Position numbers and translations under genes: made by a program. Under the pieces are notes generated by a model. That model saw nothing but the letters and a program-made list of their open reading frames with translations. It made no database searches and had not been told where the DNA came from. A stretch of 64,000 bases of DNA from Aquibium carbonis (GTDB lineage Bacteria > Pseudomonadota > Alphaproteobacteria > Rhizobiales > Rhizobiaceae), in assembly GCF_003970795.1 (NCBI RefSeq), contig NZ_RWKW01000020.1:49014-113013 (forward strand), read 5' to 3'. Positions 28,510 through 38,102 of the stretch are shown piece after piece. The number at the start of each line of letters is the position of its first letter. Within the stretch, counting starts at the first letter, position 1.

Positions 28510-28591
28510 GGAACCCTGTCGCGTGTTCGTCGGCCAGGAGAGGCTTAGGCGGATTCGTCCGTCGGCGCAAAGCCGAAGGTGCCCTCCGTCC

Positions 28592-28619
28592 AAACGAAAC
28601 GGCCGGGTCGCCCCGGCCG
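28592..28619 (-). terminator. Intrinsic terminator after glyA
   Basis: CGGCCGGG/CCCGGCCG arms (28600-28607, 28612-28619) with a TCGC tetraloop. Read on the minus strand the stem is followed by TTTCGTTTGG. It lies between the glyA stop and nrdR, so the downstream nrdR-rib genes probably have their own promoter. Confidence 0.75.
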
Positions 28620-28649
28620 CATCCAGTTCGCCTCAAACCGTCCCGCCGT

Positions 28650-29963
28650 TCACCCCATGAAGGGGTAGAGCGGGAAGCGATCGGTGAGCGCAACGACCCT
28701 GGCCTTGACGGCGGCTTCGACGGCGGCATTGCCCTCGTCGGAGTTCGCCGCCTTGAGGCCGTCCATGACCTCGGAGATGAGCTGGCCGATCTCGCGGAAT
28801 TCCGCCTGGCCGAAGCCGCGCGTCGTGCCGGCCGGCGTTCCGAGCCGGATGCCCGACGTGACGAAGGGCTTTTCGGGATCGAAGGGGATGCCATTCTTGT
28901 TGCAGGTGATGTTGGCGCGGCCGAGCGCTGCCTCGGCGCGCTTGCCGGTGGCGTTCTTGGGACGCAGGTCGACCAGCATCGAATGGTTGTCGGTGCCGCC
29001 CGAGACGATGTCGAGGCCTGTTTCGATCAGGCTCGCGGCCAGCGCCCGCGAGTTCGCGACGACGTCCTTCGCATAGACCTTGAAGTCGGGCCGCAACGCC
29101 TCGCCGAACGCGACCGCCTTGGCGGCGATGACATGCATCAGCGGGCCGCCCTGCAGGCCCGGAAACACCGCCGAATTGACCTTCTTGGCGATGTCCTCGT
29201 GATTGGTCAGGATCATGCCGCCGCGCGGTCCGCGCAGCGACTTGTGCGTGGTGGTGGTCACGACATGGGCATGCGGCAGGGGCGAGGGGTGCACGCCGCC
29301 GGCCACGAGGCCCGCGATGTGGGCCATGTCGACCATCAGCCAGGCGCCGACGCCGTCGGCGATCTCGCGGAAGCGCTTCCAGTCCCAGATGCGCGAATAG
29401 GCCGTGCCACCCGCGATGATCAGCTTCGGCTTGTGCTCGTTCGCCAGGCGCTCCACCTCGTCCATGTCGAGGAGGTGATCCTCCTTGCGCACGCCATAGG
29501 AGACGACGTTGAACCACTTGCCGGACATGTTGACCGGCGAGCCGTGGGTCAGGTGTCCACCGGAGTTCAGGTCGAGCCCCATGAAGGTGTCGCCCGGCTG
29601 GAGCAGCGCGAGGAACACGGCCTGGTTCATCTGCGAGCCGGAGTTCGGCTGGACGTTGGCGAACTGGCAGTCGAACAGCTTCTTGGCGCGCTCGATCGCC
29701 AGTTCCTCGGCGATGTCCACGAACTGGCAGCCGCCATAATAGCGCTTGCCCGGATAGCCCTCGGCATATTTGTTCGTCATGATCGAGCCCTGCGCCTCGA
29801 GCACGGCGCGGCTGACGATGTTTTCCGAGGCGATCAGTTCGATCTCGTGCCGCTGACGACCGAGTTCCTTGCCGATGGCGCCGAAAATCTCGGGATCGGC
29901 CTGCTCGAGCGGCAGGTTGAACGGATTCTCCTCGAACGTCTTCGCGGCGGTCGCGGTGGCCAT
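28650..29963 (-). CDS. glyA: Serine hydroxymethyltransferase
   Basis: 437 residues, normal length. A PLP enzyme that interconverts serine and glycine with tetrahydrofolate. Family motifs: [47 protein letters not shown] and the PLP-lysine segment [15 protein letters not shown]. The ATG at 29963 has AGGAAGG six bases upstream; one at 29969 touches the ribosome site. No glycine riboswitch-like structure was seen in the roughly 200 bases upstream. Confidence 0.97.
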   Translation of the reverse strand: MATATAAKTFEENPFNLPLEQADPEIFGAIGKELGRQRHEIELIASENIVSRAVLEAQGSIMTNKYAEGYPGKRYYGGCQFVDIAEELAIERAKKLFDCQFANVQPNSGSQMNQAVFLALLQPGDTFMGLDLNSGGHLTHGSPVNMSGKWFNVVSYGVRKEDHLLDMDEVERLANEHKPKLIIAGGTAYSRIWDWKRFREIADGVGAWLMVDMAHIAGLVAGGVHPSPLPHAHVVTTTTHKSLRGPRGGMILTNHEDIAKKVNSAVFPGLQGGPLMHVIAAKAVAFGEALRPDFKVYAKDVVANSRALAASLIETGLDIVSGGTDNHSMLVDLRPKNATGKRAEAALGRANITCNKNGIPFDPEKPFVTSGIRLGTPAGTTRGFGQAEFREIGQLISEVMDGLKAANSDEGNAAVEAAVKARVVALTDRFPLYPFMG

Positions 29964-30113
29964 GGGCATCCTTCCTCGGACGGTGGTTGCGGTTGCGGGC
30001 GCAATATCACATCGCACATGCCCCTGCCACGCGGGAGGGTGCGAAATTCCATGTCCGGAATGCGGCAGATCGTCGGCCCCGGCAGCCGCGGCCGCGGCTG
30101 CCCGCCAGGACAC

Positions 30114-30142
30114 AAGAAAAAGGCCGCACGCGGCGGCCTTTT
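30114..30142 (-). terminator. Intrinsic terminator after the L,D-transpeptidase gene
   Basis: AAAAGGCCGC/GCGGCCTTTT arms (30118-30127 and 30133-30142) with a 5-base loop. On the minus strand it is followed by TTTTTCTTG, a good U-tract. It isolates the transpeptidase transcript from glyA. Confidence 0.88.
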
Positions 30143-30161
30143 CGAACAGGTTCAGCGCTGC

Positions 30162-31412
30162 TCAGAGCGCGGCGGAGATCATCAGCTCGTCGACGCCGTC
30201 GCGGCCATAGATGTCGTTGCGGAAGTGGACGACGCGGTCGCCCGTGGACCAGGCCGACACATAGGTGAAGTAGACCGGCACCGCGGCCGCGAGCGCAACG
30301 GGCGTGCTCTCGCCGCTCTTGATCGACTGCTCGAAACGCTGACGATCCCAGCCAGCCGTGTCGCGCAGGAGCCAGGTGACGAGATCGCGCACGTTCTGCA
30401 CGCGCACGCAGCCGGACGAGTGGAAGCGCTCGATCTGGTTGAACAGGCTCTGCTGCGGCGTGTCGTGCATGTAGACGGCATGCGGATTGGGGAAGTTGAT
30501 CTTCACCGACGCCATTGCGTTGATCTTGCCGGGATCCTGGCGGAAATGCAGCTTCGCGGCTTCCTCGGTGTTCCAGTCGATGCTCAGCGGATCGACCTCG
30601 CCCTTGGGGCCGAGGATGCGGATGTTGTTTTCGGCGAGATAGTTCGGGTTCTTGCGCATCAGCGGAATGATGTCCCGGCGGACGATCGATTCCGGCGCGT
30701 TCCAGAACGGGTTGACGATGATCTCGTTGATCTTGGAATTGAGAATCGGCGTCTGGCGGTCGATCTTGCCGACGACGGCCGTGTGCCGCAGCACGACGCG
30801 GCCGTTCTCGACCGCCTCGATCTGCGCGGCCGGAATGTTGACCATCACGTAGCGGTCGCCGAGGAAACCCGACATCGCACGCAGGCGAACCAGGTTGGTC
30901 TCGAGCTGGCCGAGGCGAACCGGCGCGGACACGTTCATGGCGGCGTAGGAGTAATCGCCCATCACGCCGTCCGACGGCAGGCCATGGCGCAGCTGGAAGC
31001 GCTTGACCGCGGCATCGACGTAGGAATCGAAGGCCGGCGAGATGCCGGCGCTGGTCGCGAGGTCGCCCGAGATCATGAGGCGGCGACGCAAGGTCTCGAC
31101 CGCCGGATCGACCACGCCGAGGCGCAGCTTCTGGGAGGCCTGCACCATCGGCCAGCCACCCTGGGCGACGATGTTGTGATACTGGCCGATCGCCATCTCG
31201 ACATGCGAGACGGTGTCGGGGCTGAAGATCGGCAGGCTCGTCGCCACGCGACCGCCCTCATAGGCGCGCGCGTCGAACTGCTCGTCCCAGTTTCCGCGTC
31301 GCGGAGACAGGATGAGATCACGGATGACGTCCTGGGCATGCGCGGAGCCGGACGCCAGGGTCGCGGCCACGGCGCCAGCACCGGTCAGAAAGGAACGGCG
31401 ATCGATCTTCAT
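30162..31412 (-). CDS. ldtP: Tat-exported L,D-transpeptidase (YkuD family)
   Basis: 416 residues. The N-terminus DRRSFLTGAGAVAATLASG is a twin-arginine signal. A peptidoglycan-binding-like helical segment lies at about 120-165 (VDAAVKRFQLRHGLPSDGVMG). The YkuD catalytic domain follows, with HAVYMHDTP and the active site HSSGCVRVQN, the Cys nucleophile of enzymes making 3-3 crosslinks or anchoring proteins to peptidoglycan. The gene lies 255 bases from an LdtR-type MarR regulator on the same strand. In Liberibacter and Sinorhizobium LdtR is described as controlling an ldtP gene, so the symbol follows that pairing. Confidence 0.9.
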   Translation of the reverse strand: MKIDRRSFLTGAGAVAATLASGSAHAQDVIRDLILSPRRGNWDEQFDARAYEGGRVATSLPIFSPDTVSHVEMAIGQYHNIVAQGGWPMVQASQKLRLGVVDPAVETLRRRLMISGDLATSAGISPAFDSYVDAAVKRFQLRHGLPSDGVMGDYSYAAMNVSAPVRLGQLETNLVRLRAMSGFLGDRYVMVNIPAAQIEAVENGRVVLRHTAVVGKIDRQTPILNSKINEIIVNPFWNAPESIVRRDIIPLMRKNPNYLAENNIRILGPKGEVDPLSIDWNTEEAAKLHFRQDPGKINAMASVKINFPNPHAVYMHDTPQQSLFNQIERFHSSGCVRVQNVRDLVTWLLRDTAGWDRQRFEQSIKSGESTPVALAAAVPVYFTYVSAWSTGDRVVHFRNDIYGRDGVDELMISAAL

Positions 31413-31610
31413 CGTGCAAACGGCCTCATTCTTGAACGCGGAAGCCCGCGACGGACAGGTCTCGACGATAGGCAGGGTCGGTTAAGAAAACACCAACCAT
31501 ATCCCCGCGCCGTCGAAGGGCCGACAGGCGCAGCCCTAGCCCAGACCACCCGATTATGGCCGCAAAATGGCCCCGTCGCTACACAAGCCGGTGATCCTGC
31601 CGGACGCGGA

Positions 31611-31635
31611 AGGGGCCAGCCATCGGCCAGCCCCT
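31611..31635 (-). terminator. Possible terminator after ldtR
   Basis: On the minus strand AGGGGCTGGCC-GAT-GGCTGGCCCCT can fold into an 11-bp stem including two G-T pairs. Only TTCC follows, so efficiency is doubtful. Confidence 0.4.
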
Positions 31636-31667
31636 CGCCATCCTCGATGCCGACGTTTCGCAGGGCA

Positions 31668-32183
31668 TTACATGCGATAGGCGATGGTGTCGTTCCAGAA
31701 CCGGTCGAGGCGCAGCAGCGCCTTGTTCATGGCGCGGAACTCGTCGACGTTGATGCCGCCGACCTGCTCGATCGAGCCGATGTGACGGTCATAGAGACCG
31801 GCGACGATCTCGGCGATCTCCTGGCCCTTGGGGGTCAGGCTGATTCGGACCGAGCGACGGTCGATGCGCGAGCGCTGGTGGTTGATGAAGCCGAGATCCA
31901 CCAGCTTCTTCAGGTTGTAGGAGACGTTGGATCCCAGATAGTAGCCGCGGGTCCGCAGTTCGCCTGCCGTCAGCTCGGAATTGCCGATGTTGAACAGCAG
32001 CAATGCCTGGATCGCGTTGATGTCGGAACGGCCATTGCGCTCGAACTCGTCCTTGATCACGTCGAGCAGTCGGCGGTGCAGACGCTCCACCAGCTGTAGT
32101 GCTTCGAGATACAATGAGCGGATGGCTTCCTTGCGATCGTCCTGTGCCGGGACGGGCTTCGGTGCCTGTCGGGTGTTGATCAT
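31668..32183 (-). CDS. ldtR: MarR family regulator LdtR
   Basis: 171 residues. A winged-helix protein: the dimerisation helix LYLEALQLVERLHRRLLDVIKDEF, then RSDINAIQALLLFNIG, the recognition region LRTRGYYLGSNVSYNLKKLVDLG and the wing HQRSRIDRRSVRISLTPKG. This is the rhizobial LdtR subfamily, reported in Liberibacter to regulate an L,D-transpeptidase and osmotic tolerance. The 146 bases upstream are AT-rich (32205-32290) and probably contain its promoter and operator. Confidence 0.88.
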   Translation of the reverse strand: MINTRQAPKPVPAQDDRKEAIRSLYLEALQLVERLHRRLLDVIKDEFERNGRSDINAIQALLLFNIGNSELTAGELRTRGYYLGSNVSYNLKKLVDLGFINHQRSRIDRRSVRISLTPKGQEIAEIVAGLYDRHIGSIEQVGGINVDEFRAMNKALLRLDRFWNDTIAYRM

Positions 32184-32329
32184 GGTTGTGCCTCTCGTTT
32201 GACGCCTGGCGAGTATTTTTTTCTTCTCACCTTGGCCTCACCCTAGCGCGCACCCATAAAATTCGACTTAAACGTCAGGATTAACAAGGGCTTTCGTTCT
32301 GCCCGCCGTCGAGTTGGGTTAATGGACCG

Positions 32330-32752
32330 CTACTTGCGGGTCTGGCGCGCATGCCAGACGAGCGCCGCGCGGAAGCCCACATAGAGCAGCGCGATCAGGA
32401 TATAGGAGCCCACCAGCATCCATCGACTGCCGAAGACATGGCCCATGGCGCCGTACATGACGATCTCGATCGCGGCGCAGATGAACCAGATTACCGGCCC
32501 CCAGGATGCCGTCATCCACAAGCCGATGCCCGCCACAGGATAGAGCGCGGCGAGCGTGACGGAGGCGATCTGCCATTCGACCGGCATGGTGTCGAAGCGC
32601 CAGAGCGGACCGGGAAAATAGCCGATCAGGCGGATCCAGTAGAACACCCCGAACAGCAGGCAATAGGCTGCCACGATGCGCTGGAAGGCCGCGAACAGGC
32701 CTTCGATCAACGCCGGTTGCAGAACCGATGCCTTGATGCCGTCTTCCGTCAC
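32330..32752 (-). CDS. DUF6163-type four-helix membrane protein
   Basis: 140 residues with four hydrophobic helices (about 25-45, 62-80, 84-104, 110-130) and short loops; the first loop has YWIRLIGYFPGPLWRFDTMP. It resembles the small rhizobial membrane family DUF6163 of unknown function. Its ATG overlaps the stop of the upstream acyl-CoA hydrolase gene by 4 bases (ATGA), so they are co-translated. Confidence 0.72.
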   Translation of the reverse strand: MTEDGIKASVLQPALIEGLFAAFQRIVAAYCLLFGVFYWIRLIGYFPGPLWRFDTMPVEWQIASVTLAALYPVAGIGLWMTASWGPVIWFICAAIEIVMYGAMGHVFGSRWMLVGSYILIALLYVGFRAALVWHARQTRK

Positions 32753-33795
32753 ATCATCAGTTCCCCGCCGGCGAGCGGCTCGAAATAGGCTTCGATCGCG
32801 GCCGGCTCCACGTCCTCGATCCGCGCCGGCCGCCAGGCAGGCGTCGAGCCCTTGTCGATCAGCGCGGCGCGGATCCCTTCGTAGAAGTCATGACCGGTCA
32901 GCATGCGGTTGAGGATGCGGAACTCCATCCGCATGCACTCGTCCATGTCGAGCATGCCGCCGAACAGCAGCGCCCGGAGCGTGACGAGCAGGCTGGTCGG
33001 CGAGCGGGTGCGCAATGTGGCGAGCGCCTGGCGCGCAACCTCGTCGCCGCTGTCGGCGGCCTCTTCGAGACTGGAGAGGATGTGGTCCATCTGCTCCAGC
33101 GAGAAGTGCCGTCCGATCGTGGTGATGGCCGGATCGCTCGTCTCGCGGGGGGCGTCGACCGCAAAGCGCGCGCCGGCGGCGTCGGCGTCCCCGGTTTCGC
33201 ACAGCGCATCGAGAAGCGCGGCCGAATCGCTCGATCGCACCGTATGCGTCGCGATACCGGACCAGAGCGCATCGCCCCATCGGATGCGATTGCCGGTCAG
33301 CGCCAGGTAGGCGCCGAAGCTGCCCTTCAATCGCGGCAGGAAGAAGCTGCCGCCGACATCCGGGAAAAAGCCGATGCCCACTTCGGGCATGGCGAAGACG
33401 GCGTTCTCGGTGAAGACGCGGTGACTGCCATGAACCGAAACGCCAACCCCGCCGCCCATGACGATGCCGTCCACCAGCGCCACGTAAGGCTTTTCGAAGC
33501 GGGCGATCGCGGCATTGAGCCGGTACTCGTCGGCGAAGAACTCGAACAGAGGTCGGCCCGCCTTCCCGGCTGCATACACCTCGAGAATGTCGCCACCGGC
33601 GCAAAAGGCGCGCCCCTCGCCGCCAATGACGACGAGCGCGACCGAATCATCGCGGCTCCAGGCCTCCAGCGCGCGCGTGAGCGCCAGCACCATGCCGTGG
33701 GTCACCGCGTTGAGCGCTTTGGGCCGCGTCATCGTCACGACGCCGGCCCGGCCTCGGCGCTCGAAACGGATGTCCTGGCCTCCTCCGAAATCCAT
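32749..33795 (-). CDS. 3-hydroxyisobutyryl-CoA hydrolase (enoyl-CoA hydratase superfamily)
   Basis: 348 residues. The crotonase fold is marked by GRAFCAGGDILEVYAAGK and VDGIVMGGGVGVSVHGSHR, and the hydrolase subgroup by TENAVFAMPEVGIGFFPDVGGSFFLPR and the longer C-terminal half. The enzyme releases 3-hydroxyisobutyrate from its CoA ester in valine breakdown. The ATG at 33795 has AAGGAAGGGG at good spacing; the frame is open far upstream but the homologous region begins here. It diverges from hemB. Confidence 0.88.
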   Translation of the reverse strand: MDFGGGQDIRFERRGRAGVVTMTRPKALNAVTHGMVLALTRALEAWSRDDSVALVVIGGEGRAFCAGGDILEVYAAGKAGRPLFEFFADEYRLNAAIARFEKPYVALVDGIVMGGGVGVSVHGSHRVFTENAVFAMPEVGIGFFPDVGGSFFLPRLKGSFGAYLALTGNRIRWGDALWSGIATHTVRSSDSAALLDALCETGDADAAGARFAVDAPRETSDPAITTIGRHFSLEQMDHILSSLEEAADSGDEVARQALATLRTRSPTSLLVTLRALLFGGMLDMDECMRMEFRILNRMLTGHDFYEGIRAALIDKGSTPAWRPARIEDVEPAAIEAYFEPLAGGELMM

Positions 33796-33934
33796 CTGCA
33801 CCCCTTCCTTACGATCGTGACGAGGCTTAAGCAGGGTTGACCGAAGCGTCAATGCCGGCGGATGCACGGCGGTGGCAAGGCAATCGAAAGGCGCTGAACA
33901 CAGGGAAGCGTCGCGGAGTTTCGGAGGAAGCGTC

Positions 33935-34972
33935 ATGGACAGGATGTTGCGCGCAGCGAGGCCCGGAGCCCGATCCGTGGACGAAATCACCGGATCGCGC
34001 CGGATGCGGCGCATGCGCAAGGCCGACTGGTCGCGTCGGCTGGTGCAGGAGAATCGACTCTCGGTCGACGACCTGATCTGGCCCATCTTCATCATCGACG
34101 GCGAGAATCGCCGCGAACCCATCGACGCCATGCCGGGTGTCTTCCGCCTGACGATCGACATCGCCGTCGAGGAGGTGGAGAAGGCCGCGAGGCTGGGCGT
34201 CCCGGCGATCGCGACGTTCCCGAATGTCGACCATTCGCTGCGCGACCAGACCGGCTCGGAGATCCTCAACCCCGACAATCTCCTCAACCGGGCATCGCGC
34301 GCCATCAAGGCTGCCGTTCCGCAGATCGGCATCATCACCGATGCCGCGCTCGATCCGTTCACCAGCCACGGCCATGACGGGATCCTGCGCGACGGGACCA
34401 TCGTCAACGACGAGACGGTGAGGCAGATCGCGGAGGCCGCGGTGCTGCAGGCGGCCGCCGGCGCCGACATCATCGCGCCGTCGGACATGATGGACGGACG
34501 CATCGGCGCCGTCCGCGACGCGCTCAACGAGGCCGGCTTCGGCGACGTGGCGATCATGTCCTATGCGACGAAGTTCGCGTCGGCCTTCTACGGTCCCTAC
34601 CGGGAGGCGATCGGCACTGCCGGCCTTCTGAAGGGCGACAAGAAGACCTACTACCTCGATCATGCCAATTCCGAGGAGGCGGTGCGCGAAGCCGAGCAGG
34701 ACGTCGACGAGGGCGCCGACATGCTGATGGTGAAGCCCGGCCTGCCCTATCTCGACATCATCCGGCGCCTGAAGGACGAACTCGGCCTGCCGACCTTCGC
34801 CTATCAGGTCTCCGGCGAGTACTCGATGATCAAGGCGGCGGCGGCCCATGGCTGGATCGATGGCGAGAAGGTCATGATGGAGACGCTGCTGTCCTTCAAG
34901 CGCGCCGGCTGCGACGGCATCCTGACCTATTTCGCGCCCGAGGTGGCAGCCCTCCTCAACAAGCGCGGCTGA
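33935..34972 (+). CDS. hemB: Delta-aminolevulinic acid dehydratase (porphobilinogen synthase)
   Basis: 345 residues. It condenses two aminolevulinates to porphobilinogen in heme synthesis. Both Schiff-base lysines are visible, in SYATKFASAFYGP and MLMVKPGLPYLDI. The segment TDAALDPFTSHGHDG has Ala, Asp and Asp where zinc enzymes have three Cys, so this is the magnesium-type alphaproteobacterial enzyme. The ATG at 33935 is preceded by GGAGGAAG; an in-frame ATG at 33872 is less likely. Confidence 0.96.
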   Translation: MDRMLRAARPGARSVDEITGSRRMRRMRKADWSRRLVQENRLSVDDLIWPIFIIDGENRREPIDAMPGVFRLTIDIAVEEVEKAARLGVPAIATFPNVDHSLRDQTGSEILNPDNLLNRASRAIKAAVPQIGIITDAALDPFTSHGHDGILRDGTIVNDETVRQIAEAAVLQAAAGADIIAPSDMMDGRIGAVRDALNEAGFGDVAIMSYATKFASAFYGPYREAIGTAGLLKGDKKTYYLDHANSEEAVREAEQDVDEGADMLMVKPGLPYLDIIRRLKDELGLPTFAYQVSGEYSMIKAAAAHGWIDGEKVMMETLLSFKRAGCDGILTYFAPEVAALLNKRG

Positions 34973-35008
34973 ACGGCGAGGACCAGACTCAAGCGGGGGA
35001 AGACGGGG

Positions 35009-36148
35009 ATGACCGATCGCGTCGCGTATCTGCAGAGCCTGTTTTCGGGCGCCCGCCAGGAGGACAGGTTCAACCGGCAGCACGAGATTTTTCCGGTCGC
35101 CACCATGACGGCGGCACCGCAGCCGCAGCCCCTGCCGCGCGGCGAGGCGATCGATCTCCCCGCGACCTACCGGTTCGGGGATGGCGACCGGGACACGGCC
35201 GCTTTCCTGGCCGAAACCGACACGGTCGCGCTGATGGTTCTTCACCGTGGACGGGTTCGCTACGAGGATTACTGGCTGACCGGCGGTCCCCGCGTGACCT
35301 GGGTGTCGATGTCGGTCGCCAAGAGCTTCGTCTCGGCCGCCCTCGGCATCGCGCAGGCCGAAGGCGCGTTCGGCTCCGTCGAGGACCAGATCGTCGCCTA
35401 CGTCCCCGAATTGAAGGGTTCCGCCTATGACGGCGCGCGCATCAAGGACGTGCTGCAGATGGCGTCCGGCGCGCGCTGGAACGAGGATTATTCGGATCCG
35501 GCTTCCGACATCAACCGCTTCATAGCGGTCTTTGCCCATGGCGGGTCCTTCAACGACTTCACCGCGACGCTGGAGCGCCAGAGAGAGCCGGGCACCTGGA
35601 ATCTCTACAACTCGACCGACACCCAGGCGCTCGGCATGCTCCTGAAGACGGTGACCGGCACGTCGATCCGCGACTATGTCGAGGAAAAGCTCTGGCATCC
35701 GCTCGGCATGGAGGACGACGCGCACTGGCTCGTCGATTCGACGGGCATGGAGATGGCCTTCGGCGGTCTCAACGCCACGGCGCGCGACTATGCGAAGCTC
35801 GGCGAGCTCTACCGTCTGGGCGGGCGCTGGAACGGCCGGCAGATCGTGCCGGAAGCGTGGGTGGCGGCGTCGGTCACCGCCGACGCGCCGCACCTGAAGG
35901 CCGGCGCCGGCGGGCTCGCGGGCACCATCTTTAACTACGGTTATCAGTGGTGGCTACCCGGCGACGAGGGCGAGTACGCCGCGATCGGCGTCTACAACCA
36001 GTTCGTCTATGTCGATCCCCGCCGAGACCTCGTCATCGCCAAGCTGTCGGCGAACCATCGCTACGGAACCACGAATGACGAAAGCTCCTTCCGCGAAGCC
36101 GAGACGATCGGCCTTTTCCGGGCAATCGGACGGGCGCTGGCAGGCTGA
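35009..36148 (+). CDS. Serine hydrolase of the beta-lactamase/NylB (6-aminohexanoate-dimer hydrolase) type
   Basis: 379 residues without a clear signal peptide. Family C/NylB motifs: SVAKS (SxxK, nucleophile Ser), WNLYNSTDTQALG (YxN) and a late HRYGT that may replace KTG. Related proteins include esterases and oligo-nylon hydrolases; the physiological substrate is not known. It lies 36 bases after hemB on the same strand and may share its transcript. Nothing else links it to heme synthesis. Confidence 0.84.
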   Translation: MTDRVAYLQSLFSGARQEDRFNRQHEIFPVATMTAAPQPQPLPRGEAIDLPATYRFGDGDRDTAAFLAETDTVALMVLHRGRVRYEDYWLTGGPRVTWVSMSVAKSFVSAALGIAQAEGAFGSVEDQIVAYVPELKGSAYDGARIKDVLQMASGARWNEDYSDPASDINRFIAVFAHGGSFNDFTATLERQREPGTWNLYNSTDTQALGMLLKTVTGTSIRDYVEEKLWHPLGMEDDAHWLVDSTGMEMAFGGLNATARDYAKLGELYRLGGRWNGRQIVPEAWVAASVTADAPHLKAGAGGLAGTIFNYGYQWWLPGDEGEYAAIGVYNQFVYVDPRRDLVIAKLSANHRYGTTNDESSFREAETIGLFRAIGRALAG

Positions 36149-36354
36149 GGGCCGTGGACATTCGCTCGGCATCCGCGCGAGAAACGACGGATACGGGGCG
36201 AAGCAGGATGAAACCCTTTCATAGGCTCACGCGTAACTGAGCGGCGCTGGCATCCGCGGCAGGCTAAGGTCGGGCGAGGCGACAGGATTCCGCCCGCAGG
36301 GCGCTGATCGGGCATGTCGGCGGGGCGCGACCGACACCCGGAGGAGAACAGGCC

Positions 36355-37506
36355 ATGGCGGATCCGCTTGCAAACGACTTCTATGCCCGCCTCGCCCCGC
36401 AAGGCGAATTCAGCCGCCTGGCCGATGGCAACGCCTATGTTCCGCTGCCCGACGACTGGTATGTCGGGACGGCCGACATCGTCGGATCCACCGCTCACAT
36501 CGCGGCCGGCCGCTACAAGATCGTCAACACGGTCGGGGCGTCGGTCATTTCCGCCCAGATGAATGCCGCCGACGGCATGACCTTTCCCTTCGTCTTCGGC
36601 GGCGACGGCGCCAGCTTCGCCTTCCCCTCGGGCCATCTGCCGCGGGCCACGGATGCGCTGTCCCGGGTGCTGCGCTGGGCCGCGGACGCGTTCGGATTCG
36701 AGCTGCGCGGCGCGATCGTGCCGGTCGCCGACATCCGCGCGGCGGGCTTCGACGTCTCGGTGGCGCGCTATCGCCCGTCGGCGACGATCGACTATGCGAT
36801 GTTTGCCGGTGGCGGACTTGCCTGGGCGGATCGCGAAATGAAGGCGGGTCGATACAGGATCGACCCGGCGCCGGAGGGTGCCCTGCCCGACCTGTCGGGC
36901 CTTTCCTGCCGCTGGACGCCGATGAAGTCGCGCAACGGCACCATCCTCTCGGTTCTCGTGCTGCCTCGACCAGGCGCCGACCCGGCCGCCGTGACGGCGG
37001 TGTCGCGCCGTGTCGTGGAGATGACGCGCGGGCTGGCCGGCGGCGGGCATCCGGTTCCTCCGGAAGGGCCCGGCGTCACCTGGCCGAACGAAGGCATCGC
37101 GATCGAGGCACTGGCGTCGCGGGGCCACGGGTCGCTGCTCCGGCGGAAGATCGAACTGCTCGCCACCACGCTGGTCGCCCATTTCTTCTTCATCACCCGC
37201 ATCAAGCTCGGCGCCTTCGATCCGACGCACTACGTCCAGGTGACGCGCGACAACGCCGATTTCCGGAAGTTCGACGACGGGCTGAAAATGACCATCGACT
37301 GCGATGCGGCGACCCGCGACCGGATCGAGACCGTCTTGCGGGAAGCCTCGGCCGCCGGCATCGTCTCCTACGGCCTGTTCGAGCAGGAATCGGCGATCAT
37401 GACCTGCATCGTGCCGTCAGTGACCAGCGACAACCACGTGCATTTCATCGATGGCGCGGCCGGCGGCTACACCAGCGCCGCCATGGCGCTCAGGGCCGCG
37501 CCCTGA
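36355..37506 (+). CDS. DUF3095 family protein with a class III cyclase-like N-terminus
   Basis: 383 residues, soluble. The N-terminal third reads VGTADIVGSTAHI, then VFGGDGASFAFP, which mimics the two metal-binding loops of class III nucleotide cyclases. The usual catalytic Asn/Arg segment is not recognisable, so cyclase activity is uncertain. The C-terminal part is typical of DUF3095, with YVQVTRDNADFRKFDDGLKMTIDC and CIVPSVTSDNHVHFIDG. GGAGGA lies upstream of the ATG. Function unknown; neighbours (a NylB-like hydrolase and an RDD protein) do not define one. Confidence 0.8.
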   Translation: MADPLANDFYARLAPQGEFSRLADGNAYVPLPDDWYVGTADIVGSTAHIAAGRYKIVNTVGASVISAQMNAADGMTFPFVFGGDGASFAFPSGHLPRATDALSRVLRWAADAFGFELRGAIVPVADIRAAGFDVSVARYRPSATIDYAMFAGGGLAWADREMKAGRYRIDPAPEGALPDLSGLSCRWTPMKSRNGTILSVLVLPRPGADPAAVTAVSRRVVEMTRGLAGGGHPVPPEGPGVTWPNEGIAIEALASRGHGSLLRRKIELLATTLVAHFFFITRIKLGAFDPTHYVQVTRDNADFRKFDDGLKMTIDCDAATRDRIETVLREASAAGIVSYGLFEQESAIMTCIVPSVTSDNHVHFIDGAAGGYTSAAMALRAAP

Positions 37507-37631
37507 TCGACGGCGATCACCGGGGCGTCCCGGCGCCCCCGCGGACGCGACCGCCGCCAGAACCTTGCATTCATGGCGTCCGTCCCCATCTTCCCTGGGT
37601 GGCCGACGGCTGCTGAACAAGGGCAAGGACG

Positions 37632-38102
37632 ATGACGGAACGCATTCTCGACGGCGAAATCATCCAGACGAGGCTGGACGACTGGCGCGCCTATGATGGC
37701 GTGCGGACGCGGCGCGTCTTCGCCTTCCTGGTCGACTACCTGATCATCGGCCTGCTTTGCATCCCCTTCGCCATTCTGATCGCCGTGCTCGGCGTCGTCA
37801 CGCTCGGCCTCGGATGGGCGCTCTACGGTGTGCTCGGGCCGATGGTGGCGCTGATCTACATCTGGGGCACCCTCGGCAGCGGCAAGCAGGCGACGGTGGG
37901 GATGCGGATGATGGGTCTGCGCCTGGACCGGCTCGACGGGCGTCCCGTCGACGGGCTCCTGGCGGTGGTGCACACGGTCCTGTTCTGGGCCGGCAACGTG
38001 CTGCTGACGCCGCTGATCCTGCTCGCGCCGCTGTTTCTCGACCGCAAGCGGACCCTGCACGATCTCCTGCTCGGCACCGTCGTGACGCGCGACGACTTCT
38101 GA
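37632..38102 (+). CDS. RDD family membrane protein
   Basis: 156 residues with three to four hydrophobic segments (about 29-60, 66-83, 108-138). The RDD signature is present: an Arg in [12 protein letters not shown], a paired Asp, and the C-terminal [19 protein letters not shown] proteins are small inner-membrane proteins of mixed or unknown transport role. It precedes bpt by 121 bases, the conserved hemB-RDD-bpt neighbourhood of rhizobia. Confidence 0.88.
   Translation: MTERILDGEIIQTRLDDWRAYDGVRTRRVFAFLVDYLIIGLLCIPFAILIAVLGVVTLGLGWALYGVLGPMVALIYIWGTLGSGKQATVGMRMMGLRLDRLDGRPVDGLLAVVHTVLFWAGNVLLTPLILLAPLFLDRKRTLHDLLLGTVVTRDDF

Noticed and set aside
29964..30161. A glycine riboswitch upstream of glyA
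   Set aside because: The region has no tandem aptamer-like conserved bulges; part of it is the transpeptidase terminator.
33872..33934. An upstream ATG for hemB at 33872
   Set aside because: The added 21 codons have no family similarity, and GGAGGAAG directly precedes the ATG at 33935.
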